64,000 bases of DNA from Heligmosomoides polygyrus polygyrus (taxonomy: Eukaryota; Nematoda; Chromadorea; Rhabditida; Heligmosomidae): contig OX377204.1 in assembly GCA_947396885.1 (NCBI GenBank), positions 19,971,706 to 20,035,705 on the forward strand. Direction: 5' to 3'. Positions 27,201 through 39,200 of the stretch are shown one piece after another (the stretch's first letter is position 1; each line of letters begins with the position of its first letter). The translations under genes were made by a program, and so were the position numbers. The notes beneath the pieces were generated by a model. It saw only the letters and a list, made by a program, of their open reading frames with translations, was not told where the DNA came from and made no database searches.

Positions 27201-30200
27201 AGAGAATTAATGTAGGACATGCGCAATCTGTATCACGTGCGCCGCGCATTCAACAACCGCTCGTTTAGGTTGGCTTTCTTAAATGTAGAGAGGTGAGTTG
27301 GAAATAAGTTAATGGTAACTTCTATAGAGGGCTCGTGGGGATGAATGATAGCACTAACCTAATCGAGTATTTAACATACCCTGCATCAGCATCATTACTC
27401 TAAAGAGAGCAGAAATCCTGCTACGTAATACATGAAAAAGAGGTGTAAATTACGGCTATATATTGCGGAATGGGCCCGTTGTAGTGAAGTCGGTGGAGGT
27501 GCTGGCTGTCGAAAGCGCCCAATTCCAAGTCCTTAAATAGCGGCCTTAATCAATCTCTTTTTGGGATGGTTATGGAGGCAATTTGAATGCGAATTTGGCC
27601 TAAACAACGACTTGCGATGGTCAGATGGTAGAAAAACCAATGCTTATCCCTCCAGGACAAACTGAAACCTATTCGCCAACCGCATAGGGATGGAAGGCCT
27701 AGTTGTCTTTAACGAGGAAGCTCAAAACAAGAACTTGGAATCGAATGGTCTCGACAGCCGGCACCTTAACCGTTTACACTACAACGCGTCCATTGCGCAA
27801 TGTATGCTCGAAATTTACCTTTTTTTCTTTTTCTAAACGGTGATAAACCAGCAAAGCCTTCGATTCTTCCACGGTCGGTAGTTTGGTGGTGTTAACAAAT
27901 TTCTTGTAGCGCGGGGAAGCACTCTAGGAAGAGCCCAAGACTGTCAAACGCACTCCGATTCAAAGGTTCTTTGTTCGAATTTCTCGTCCAGACCAATCAA
28001 GTCTTCCATCCTACCGGAGTCAGAGAATTGGTATAAAACTTGTCTGGAAAGGGGAAAGCACTGACTTGCCCTTCGGGTGGCCTCCACAGGTATTACACAG
28101 GCCACGTTCATATTCAAATCGCCGCAACGACATGCATAAAGTAGAGTACGTGGCGCATCCCCAAAGAAATTGACCGACGCAGTTCTTGATTTTTTTATTT
28201 TTTGCGTTCATGGAGTTTTTCGTTTAGTTTTTTAGTTTTTGTTCAGGTTTTATAAGCGCACGTCAGAGTAAGGACGGATGTGGATTTGAACGTCCTCACT
28301 CGCGAATAATGGCGCATATGCTAAGAAGTTGAATAGAGCCAACCTTTCACAAATAGATTTCTTTTACTTTTACTTCAATGTTAATTGCTTTACTCATATT
28401 TTTATATGTAAGAATAATAATTATAAAAAACAATTATAACAATTAATATGGATAATACAATGTCTGAATACGATTAGTACGAAGATCGTCGTCATATCAC
28501 CTGTACCACCTGTCGTCCCGTTGATCATCGACTTGCTCGAACGGGCGCCAACAGCGTCTCCATTCGTCCCTGTCGCGTGCCAAAGTGGTCCAATGGATCC
28601 TCCTCGCTCGAGGGACACGAAGAGCGTCATATCGGTCGTTCAGGGTTTTCACGAAGAAGTCCGACCAACGTGTTGGTTGGCGTCCCGGTGTTTTCTTGAC
28701 ATCCCGCAGAATCCAGTCGGTGATGGCTCTCGTCCAGATCGCGTGTTCATCCTGCTTCTGTATAGCCCAGGTCTCTGAGGCGTATGTTAGGGTAAGAAGA
28801 ACAGTGGACTCGAATAGGTGGTCACGGAGTCGGACGTTCGTCGTCTTCTTCACGACTTCTTCGACGTTCTTGAAAGCTCCCCAAGCCGCTCGTTTCCTCC
28901 TGCTTAGCTCTAGTGCTACGTCGTTGGTCATCGTCGTCATATATAATTACTAAAACACTTAGAGTTTTTCGCGCTTGATCTAACTAGAACGAATTCATAA
29001 TCAGACATGGAGGTTTTGTTCTCTTCTAATTAGTTTTGCATATGATGGCAGAAATATAATGAAAGCCTGGGAGAATGTTTAGTTGTGATAAGCTTTTTGG
29101 CGCCAGGCGGTACTTTAACCCTTTGTTTCCTGGGCACGATGCTAACGTATCACCTACCAATGCTTCTTGATCGAACGGAACACCATCACGTCGCGTAACG
29201 AATCAGAACCCATCCTTGACGTCGGGCTGAGGTTTTTCAAGAAAGCAGAGGATGATGGTTTGAGTTCCGCCAGGTGCACGCGATGTGAACCAACGTTCTT
29301 GGAACATTAATCATAAATTCAATAACAGTCGATCTAGGCTTAAGCAAAAAATGTGGAATATATAATACTTAAGACTGTTTCACGCACTATTTCGTTTTGG
29401 CCCATAGGATGCACTAGTTCACCTCTATCGGCAGGTCACCCTAGTTCTCAGTGGCGATTGAGGACAAGGAAATACTGTACCGACGAGCTATGCTTCTATC
29501 GCTCAAGCCGATCCGCGGACGAGGCCCACTTCCTCATTCAATGCTCGACGTGATATTTGAATTTGCGAACCTCCACCTCTTGCACACCCTCCAAACCGCA
29601 CGGTACATGATGTCCCTCGCACTTCATTCAAAGCCGCGAAGTTGCCTCGAGTAGCCCATGTACAAATGCCTTGGACAAACGGAAGTGCGTTGATGACTGC
29701 ACTTCTCTCCTTCGCCGTCATCGTATACTTGCATGGATCGACTCCATCGTGACGATGGATGAGAACTACTGCGCATTTGGTACGCCATAAGTATTGGGTC
29801 GAACTCGATGAATTGCACGAACGACAGCCGAAGCGTCTTGACCATGACAGAATGGAGTTGCTTCCCTTCTTGTGTGACATCAATGGCCCAGTATTTCGGG
29901 AATTGGTTCCAATCGACTCCGTGGTGGACTCGAACATCTTCTGAGCTCTGCTGGAGAAGATAAGCGAGATCTTACAAAGTAGACGTCGCATAAAAGGAAA
30001 AATGTCCCTTCTTATGAATAACGCCAGACCACAAAACGAAAAGGCCACAAAAGAAGTTGGAAGAACTCGAATTTGATCTTGCACCCCATCCGTCTTACTC
30101 AGCTGATCTGGCGCCCGGTAACAATCACCATTTCCGGTCGCTCCATTCTTTTTCTCAGGAGCAAAGTCCACAAATCGGGAGGAAGTCAGAAATGGAAGCT

Positions 30201-33200
30201 GTTACAACGATGTTTTGTTGCGATCAAAACTTCTAGCGCCAGGCGGGACTCGAACCCGCACCTACCTCTGACCGGACGAGAATGCTCTACGCCTTTACAC
30301 CACCGGCGCTTTTTGATCGAACGCAACATCCACACTTCGTGGGACCCATCAGCACTTACCCATATATCGGGGTGAGTCGGCCGCTGAGATCAGCATGGAA
30401 TCAGTTAAGCTGTAGGTCTAGATAGAAATGATTCAAATCAGTTTCTTTAAGCCTCAATTGGCTGGTACCGAGGATGTAAGCTGTTACAACGATGTTTTGT
30501 TGCGATCAAAACTTCTAGCGCCAGGCGGAACTCGAACCCGCATCTCCCTCTGACCGGGCGGGAATGCTCTACGCCTTTACACCACCGGCGCTGTTTGATC
30601 GAACGCAACATCCACACTTCGTGGGACCCATCAGCACTCACCCGCATATCGGGGTGAGCCGGCCGCTGAGATCAGCATTTCTGTCTAGACCTACAGCTTA
30701 ACTGGCTCCATGCTGATCTCAGCGGCCGGCTCACCCCGATATACGGGTGAGTGCTGATGGGTCCCACGAGGTGTGGATGTTGCGTTCGAACAGCGCCGGT
30801 GGTGTAAAGGCGTAGAGCATTCCCGCCCGGTCAGAGGGAGGTGCGGGTTCGAGTCCCGCCTGGCGCTAGTAGTTTTGATCGCAACAAAACATCGTTGTAA
30901 CAGCTTACATCCTCGGTACCAGCCAATTGAGGCTTAAAGAAACTGATTTGAAGTCAGAAATGTTGTCAACATTTTCGTGTTCTCCAATCTCCGGCTTCGC
31001 CCATGGGATTTTCTATCTACCAAAACGATGACCATATTTGATGGATCACAATAGTGAATACCTTAATGAATGAGAGCGGTTGCTAAATAATAAGGTTACT
31101 AACTAAACATTGCTCTCCGACATTAGTCCGAACACCTTTCGGGAAACCTAATATAATGCGGGTTAGACAGTACCGTTCCATTCTCTGTGATTTCAGCAGG
31201 GAGATGAACGGCCAGTTCGCACCGTATTCAACGGCGACACGTCGATCAGAAACATATCGCTCAGCACCGAGATGTCGTGTAAAAACGGTGAATGGTACGA
31301 TGGTGAGCGAAGCATCTCCGTCACGTCACTGTCCTGCATCTATGAGGTAGAAGGTAAGCAATTTTGCTCTAAAAGTAATTTCGGTACTTGTGAAGCAAAG
31401 GGCCCGTGGTGTCGTGGGGTTGCCGGGAAACATGTTAACGCGGCAAACCCACGGCACCACGGGCCCGGTACTTATGAAGCATCTGTCTTCGGATGCCGTG
31501 GGTTGCCACGTTTCCGTTGCCGTTGCCGCGTTAACATGTTTTCCGGCCGCCCCACGGCACCATGGGCCCTTTGCTTCACAAGTACCGTAATTTCTACCAT
31601 TTTCGACCTAGAAATCCTTTATGAGAATGTGATGATGTTGGCAGAATTTGGAGTAACCTTGACCTTGTTTACGAATGAGGTGATAATGAGAAACACTTTC
31701 TAAAGTAATTGAGAACATACCAAAGAGTACCTTTGTGCATGAAGAATAGCCAAGAAGTGAGCACAGAAAATCGTTCATTATCGCTAAAGGACGAAAGTGG
31801 AGCTGGAATGACGTCCTTCATCTGAATCGAAGCTTGGCAGTCACTGCTGAATGTTGTCGTCAGGATCACGAACTCCACACTGGCGTTAAATTTGGATAGT
31901 AAACCTGGAACGACTACTTTTCAACGAAAATGTTTTGCGATAAATCTGATGAATTTGTAAATTTGAAAACCTTGAAATGGTGCACGTTTGAGGGGATTAT
32001 TTACGAAATGAACGAGGTTCTCCATTGATATAAACGATTACGCGAATCAACGCGAACGCTTACGCGCTTCATCACCACAACAAGTGACAGTAGTGCGGCT
32101 AGCATCTGTGAGAATCCTAAATCGAGTCCATGAGAAAAAAACAGAGTAGAGCTCTTACTTTTTTCAGGCTCTAAGAATATTGTTGCATCAGCCAGGTAAG
32201 GTCGGTTTAACAGTTTAGGTTTAATGTATACGAACCCTTGCTATTCTTCCCAAATGAATTCCATAGCAGTTCGCCAAACTCGGAGGAATTTGAAACTGCT
32301 TTGACTTGAAGTTTTGAAACTGAGTGACGTAATATGAACCTTGGTCGAATAATTATCTCAAATTCTCTTGTTTTTAGACTTTAAAGAGCATGGCTTCATC
32401 AGCTAAGTAAAGTCTGCTTAACAGTCTTGGTTAAACGTCCGTCTAGCGGCCAGGGCAACCAAGCCCTCTGTTTCTTCGGGTAAGAAATCCTTGTAAAGCA
32501 GAGTAACCGAAATGAATAATATTAATGAATAATGGAACTTTTTACGAATTTAATATAAGCGTAACCATCTTCTCTGAAGCCTAGAAGAGACTAGAGAACT
32601 CAGAGTTGTTGCACCTCTAAGGACTATTTCAAGTTACAGCAGTTCCAAAAGCCATTGTGAGAAAGGGAAAGGCAACCGAACAAACCTTGTGGATGCAGTC
32701 GATTGAGGAAGGAAGGAATCAGATTAGATTCTTAATTTGACAAAATATTGTTGTTCCACACTGAAGTACCGGCCAAACGTAGCTTTTTTAAATCGTGAGA
32801 AGGACAGATGAGTGTTTAGTGGAAAGAATTCTGAAAAGATTATGCATTATAGCCACCGCTATATTATTCGTTTCTTTGCCAAGTGTGTCTGAAGTCAAAT
32901 TCACGCCTGTGTTAGATGTTCTTGACGAAACTATAGAGCTGTATGATCGATGCAAATGTCATGATCAGGAATTTTTAGGTCGCTTTAGAGCGCGTGGTAC
33001 ATAGATGTAGAATCTCACATCTACCATCATTCGACGGTGATTTACCTGTTTCTCAGCCGCTTTCATGAGTCCATAGCACTACATTATTCCCTTTCACCTT
33101 AAGCTCTCGCTAGTTTTGAAACTGCTGTGACCTGAAATAATCTTTGGGTGAGCAATTCCCTCGAAATCTCTTGATCTTTTTTTCAGGTTGTAAAGAATGT

Positions 33201-36200
33201 GGTTATATCAGCCAAGTAGAGCCTGTTTAACAGTCTTGGTGAAATGAGCAGGAACCTGGTATATCTCTCCCAGATGAATCTGATAGCAGTTCGGTTCGCT
33301 AAGGCCGGAGAAATGGAGGTTGTCTTATATGGCTTGTGCGCTAACCGAGTCTATAATTGATTCGGAGAGTGTACGAGAAGGGGTTCTTCTTACCATTCGC
33401 CTCCTCAAGTTCCAGAACATCCCGTGGAACTGTAGCTACCTCAGTACGAATACACTAACGAAAAGATACAAGTGCTCGACAATGCTAGAATTCCCGAGCT
33501 GTTGTTGGAAATATGTAAAACAATTTAAAAACAGTTTTAATTTTTTGTTCGTTATCCGTTTTTTGTTATTTGATCGGTCGTAATTTGGCTTCCAAAATTT
33601 CACTACCTGCTCATCACTATCATTGCTCATTATCATTGCCTAATGGTGAACTAAAAACCCTGAAAAGTACCGAAGGTGAACGGAAAGGAAAGAAGGAGCT
33701 GCTTCTTTTAGTCTCCTTCGTCTAATGCCTTTTTTCGCATTCTTTGCATTTCTCAACCAGTTTCTTCTCGCATCTCCTCCATTTTCAACTTTTTTTATCT
33801 GTTAAGGCAACAAAAAACGAGTATGAATGGTAGAGAAATATGAAACGCTGACAGAAACTGACAAAACACAGAAACCAGTTCTTCAGATACACAAAAAAGG
33901 GAAACGATTTGCTAAAAATAAATAGCTCAATAAGCAACAAAAATGCGAACAGTTGGCGAAACTAGAGAAAGGTGGGAACGACATCGCTTGACTCCTTTCA
34001 CTAATTCAAATAAGTACGGGGTTCTTGCTATGCCGCAACGATAATGAACTCTACGAACTCGAATGAAATACAATGTACGTGATGAAAGAATAAATTTTCC
34101 TGATAATTTCGAAAATTGCTTGTGAAATTCCATTAGTCCCGAAAATGCTTGCGTTATTTTCCCTTAAAGAAATTTAACCAAAAATTCCTGTAAAATGGAA
34201 GATCATTCATGGTTATCCAACTAGATAGTAAATTGCATTGTCTTGGAAGACGATGATATTTTTACCTTATATAAAATTTAATCGTGAGCTATAATGAAGT
34301 CGCGCAATCAAACTTAATACTTCATTGTTTCAGAGACAACCACGCCTATGCCGACCACTTATGGCCCTGGAGGTGACGACGATCAACAAAACTTTTAAGG
34401 TTGAAGTGCGTTAAACTGTTAATCGCTTCAGATCCGGACAATCCGTGCATGCAGTGTGACCGCAACCTCTACGTGAGCCCTAGTGTCGGAATGGAAGGCT
34501 CAGCGTACATCGACTACCGCGTAGAACAGTGTCTCTCTATACACATCTACTGCCAGCCTACAAAGGTTAGGAACAGGAAAACGCACTAAAGAGTGTTCTA
34601 ATTCTCCACTAGGAGATATGCTCCGAATAGTAGACAGAAACGGGTGTGTGGCAGAGCAGTAGGAAAGTGCATAAGCTGTCGCGTGCATCCGGTTCCAGGT
34701 TCTTGGCCCGGGCTTCCTGTCCAGGCCAAGCAAGCATTCCATCCTTCTGGGGTTGGTGAATTGAAGCCATACTTGTCTGGGCAGACCACGATAAAGAATT
34801 AGAATCTTTATCGGTTTTTATAGTCGGTGTGTCTAGCTATTGCTTTTTCCACTAAACGTCCACACTGATGTCGTGGAGGCGACTTGAATTCGTATTTGAC
34901 CAACAATGACTTCGGTGGCAGTCGATGAACAAGTCAGCGATTTATCCTTCCGGACAAGTCTGACACCAATTCAACGACCCTGGAGGAATGGATGGCTTGG
35001 TTGGCCTGGGCGGAAAATCCGAACCGGGAACCTGGTATCGGGCGCACGCGCCTTATGGCACATCTTCCGACTGCGCTATACACGCCCAGACTTCATTTAC
35101 GAGAAAATACGCAAATAATTGATGCCTTACTCGCTAAAATGGAATTATTTCAGACTGGTCAGCAAGTATGTCTACATGAAGACGGCGAAGAAATGGACTT
35201 GAGAGGGCCGTCGTTGAATCGCACGTTTAGCTGTGGAGCCGATTCCAAATGGCTGGACGATACGACGTCGAGTGTGATTGGCAACGTCTCGTGTGTGATG
35301 AAAAAGGGTTAATAACTTACTTTGAGAATAAATATTGAGACCAGTCATTAGATGTTTTCTAGTTTGAAGAGGAAGGAAAAACAGCAGAACATTCTTAGCT
35401 GAAACCGATCCACTAAAAATACACATTGGATTAGAAGCGCGTTATGGATTCCGGCTACTTTCAGGAGCAGCGCCGTCGACTCCTCGGATGAGCACCGCAA
35501 TGGAAGGCTCTAGCCCGATGAGTTCCACCACGATCGAGGGAGCTTCGTCCGCTGAGCCCTCCACAGCAGGAAGTATTGAAGAGTCCACGATGGCAAGTGA
35601 CATGAGTTCGGCCTTGTCAGGGGAGTCTACGATGGTGATTACGACCGAGAATGGCTTCAGTGGGCCGACTGGTGCAACCGCTGGAGGCGGTACGACTTCG
35701 GAACAAGCGTTAGAATCAACCGCAGTCACGGAGAGTAGTACTCCATCAGGAGGCAGCTCTACAATGGAGAGCACACCTGGAGAGAGCACGTCTTCTGAAA
35801 AGAGCAGCACTGACAGCGGTACTGCCACATCGATGGGGCCGGAAACAAGTTCAGCGCCGGAGACGTCGGCTGGCAGCACATCTCGGCCAGAAATCAGTAC
35901 AGCCTTCCCTCCAGTGTTGCCTGAGATAAGTAGTACGGTAACGAGAAGCACAAACGGAAGTACGGAGCCGCCAGTCACTAACTCCACAGGGATGCCTGAA
36001 CCGTCGGAGACGTCCACTCCTGAAGAAAGCACTGTGGTCTTCTCTACGTCGGCAGATCTGAGCACTATCCCAGAATCAACGGATATTACGGTGATCAGCG
36101 AAGGTAGTACTACCTCTTCTGAAGTTATTAGCTCACCAGAGGCTAGCGCTTCCACTAATGATTATCCAGAAGTCACTACGGAACCAGGAATTCCTTCATC

Positions 36201-39200
36201 ATCAGAAGCTGCCGCAGTGGAGACCACAATGAAACAGACTACTGTACAAGAAAGCACAGCTGCAATGACTACAGTAGAAGCTAGTACTAGTAGCTTAGGA
36301 ACCACTGCAGAAGTAGCCACCACAGAGGAGGGAGAGTCCACCACAGAAGAGTCAATCACCGGAAGAAGCACCTTTCAAGTAACAACTGTAGAAGAAACTA
36401 CCGTCGTCTCGTCTACTACGATTAAGATGGCTACGGAAGAAACTACAATGGTTTCCACAACAGAAAGAAGCGACATCTCGACAAGTAATCCTACAGAAGA
36501 AGCGTCGAGTTCTAGAGCAGCGGAAGGCACCACCTTTGTCCCTACAACCCCACTCGTAAGTGAAAGTACAACGGTATCGCCTTCACTGTCTACTCAACCG
36601 ATTGAGATGTCAAGCAGTTCATCGTCGCTGCCTTCTGAAGAGCCTCCAACTACGTCAGAGCCTGAGACATTCACCACTCACTTCGTTGTGTCTGAGACAA
36701 CTAGTACCGCCTCTGCAGAGCTGGACACTACCACTGCTATAACGCCTTTCGTTTCAAGTTCAAAAACAACGGGTCAGGAGGAGAATAGCACGCCTTCTTC
36801 TCCCCTAACGTCATCGGCTGCCATCACGGAAGTATCTGTAGCTTCTACCACAGCCCCTTCGACGACGTTGCCGTCTGAAGTCGAGACGTCAAGTCAATCA
36901 CCAAGTAAGTCAGAAATACTGGACACAAATAGGCTAAGCTTGACATCAAGGAACAGTTAAAAGCGAGAGCTATAAGAACCGCAAAAATTCTGGAGAATTA
37001 TTTCTTCACCAAAATTGCTTTCATACGCATGCTATGCAGTGACTCGAAGGAATGGTCGCCATATAGTGATCACTCTGGATGGTTTGAGTGACTTTTCTTG
37101 GGATGAATTGAATCCAACGCTCAACATGAAAACGTTGAGTGAGCGCCAATATGAGCTAGGACGCATGGTAGCGCAGTCGGTGGAGAGAGTGTAGACGACG
37201 ACAGCACTTCACTTCACGTTCTTGCTTCGGGTTTCCCGTCCAGAAAACTAAGCCGCCTATACCTACGGAGGTCAGCGAAGTGGTACTGGACCTGTCTGAG
37301 AAGGATAAAACACATCATATTCATCGGTTGGCCATTGTAGGAAGATACGCCTTTAAATTACTTCCATGATATCCTGCAGAAGTAGAACGCTTGGCTCATT
37401 ACAAAGGGAATTGGTTAACGAAGTACCTTATCCTTTCTACTGAATACCATGCAGTGATTAGAAGAGATGGTTGTCGCATGATGCTCACCCAGAAAGGTGT
37501 AAGGACTATTTCTTATTGGGCAGGAATATGAACAGAGTCAAACTCTCAATGATAAAAGGTCTAGTTATGCGCCAGCACGAGGAGATCACGTGATAGCGCA
37601 TAGCGCAGCTGGAGAAGGCGGGGGTTGTTGCGTGCACACGGTTCCAGGGGTTCCGACTCGAATTTCCCACTGAGACAAAACAAGCCTTCCATCGCTCCTT
37701 AGTACCAGACTTGTCTGCGAAGGACAGAACACTGCCTTGTCAATCGAGTGACCACCAAAAGGCATTTTGTAGGTGAAATAAGCATTCAAATAAATGCCTC
37801 CTTGCCATTCCCTAGAAGTAGAATGCGTGGCGCATCCTGGAGACGGTTGAGTAACGCCATTTTTTTACCTGTTTTACACTTTATGTATATCATACAGTGA
37901 CTCGAAGAAGTGGCCCTATATGGTGTGCCAATATGTACATTCAAGGAGGAGATTGAATACGATTAATTTTCCTTCCGATTTGATTAACTGTTGCCAAGAT
38001 AGCCTAGTTTTGGGCTGAAGCAATAGCACTACCTAGAATGTGTACTATAACTATAAAGAACACTTGTAAAAAGAAATATTGAAATTCGAGACTCAGGTGA
38101 TGTGTAAACCAACATTAAGCCTTCCGCTTTGTTAATATAGTACATTACACCCTTTACACCTACCTGTTCAGCGAAGAATTTTGCAATAATTCGCGTTGTC
38201 CAGTTGCACAACACGGCAATAAAACTCTGCAATGATAATCTGCTGGAATAGAAAAGGTCAAACAGCTCACGTCGTTTCACCGTGCAGGTCCTTTCGAGAA
38301 GAGTTGAATATGGAGCATCTGAAAATTTGTCTCGAGGGAACTGAGCACATTCCTTCACTTAAGCATACGTAACTAAACATTAACTGTTAATGATGCAAGT
38401 TTAGAATGATGGGCCCACCCTTGTTTTTCTCAATGAAACCCACGAAATGTTAATGTATGTCCAAATATTTTAGTGATTTTAAAATATTGTGAAGTATTGT
38501 AAAGTAAGGAAGTTAAGCGCATAAGCATTTAGAGTACAACTACGGAAATCCATCTAAGCGTTTTTAGGTAAGAAAAAAGTGCAAAATGTGAAAGATAAAC
38601 ACTGTGAACCCTTCTCTAGACGTCTAACTCCTCCTATTATGTTGGCTGTAAGGAAAGCCAGGTCAGTTTTCTAAGGTTATATTCAAAAACCACAACTGTT
38701 GTGTTGTTCGATAATTAATGTCGTTTACTCATATTTCTTAAGGCCAATATATATATATATACATATCCTAAAAACAACATTAATCAATGATATTTTGACA
38801 ATTTTCTTGAAAGAGTTTTTGCCGCCTTTCTGGAAGTTAAAAAAATCCGTATTCGATGAAGCTTTGGCTTTTAGAAGCGAAGAATTGGTGCAAATCACTG
38901 TTAGCAGTTCGGGCGGAATCAGAAGTTTTACCATGCAGATGTTTTGAAATGAGCGAAACAAGTGGTAATCTGATGGTGCTGAAATGAGTCAGGGATATAG
39001 AATGGATGAGGCATCCCTTCTCAATTGGGCTCTATTAATTTTTGTCGGGTTATGAAAGAGATGTGGGGTCTGGCATTGTCATGATGGAGCTTCACGCCTT
39101 CGCAGTTGGCCGTTCAGAGTGTCTTTCTTGATTTCTTCGTTCAACTTCGATAGTTGACGACAGTGGACATTCGAGACAATAGCTCGTTTTCTTGGAAGCA

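Noticed and set aside
29503..30171. 222-aa minus-strand open frame
   Set aside because: The plus strand of the same region carries mariner motifs; this frame is a shadow.
32164..32192. Possible exon after TTTTTTCAG with donor GTAAGG
   Set aside because: It starts in phase 1 but ends in phase 2, encodes nothing like the gene, and recurs as an intronic repeat.
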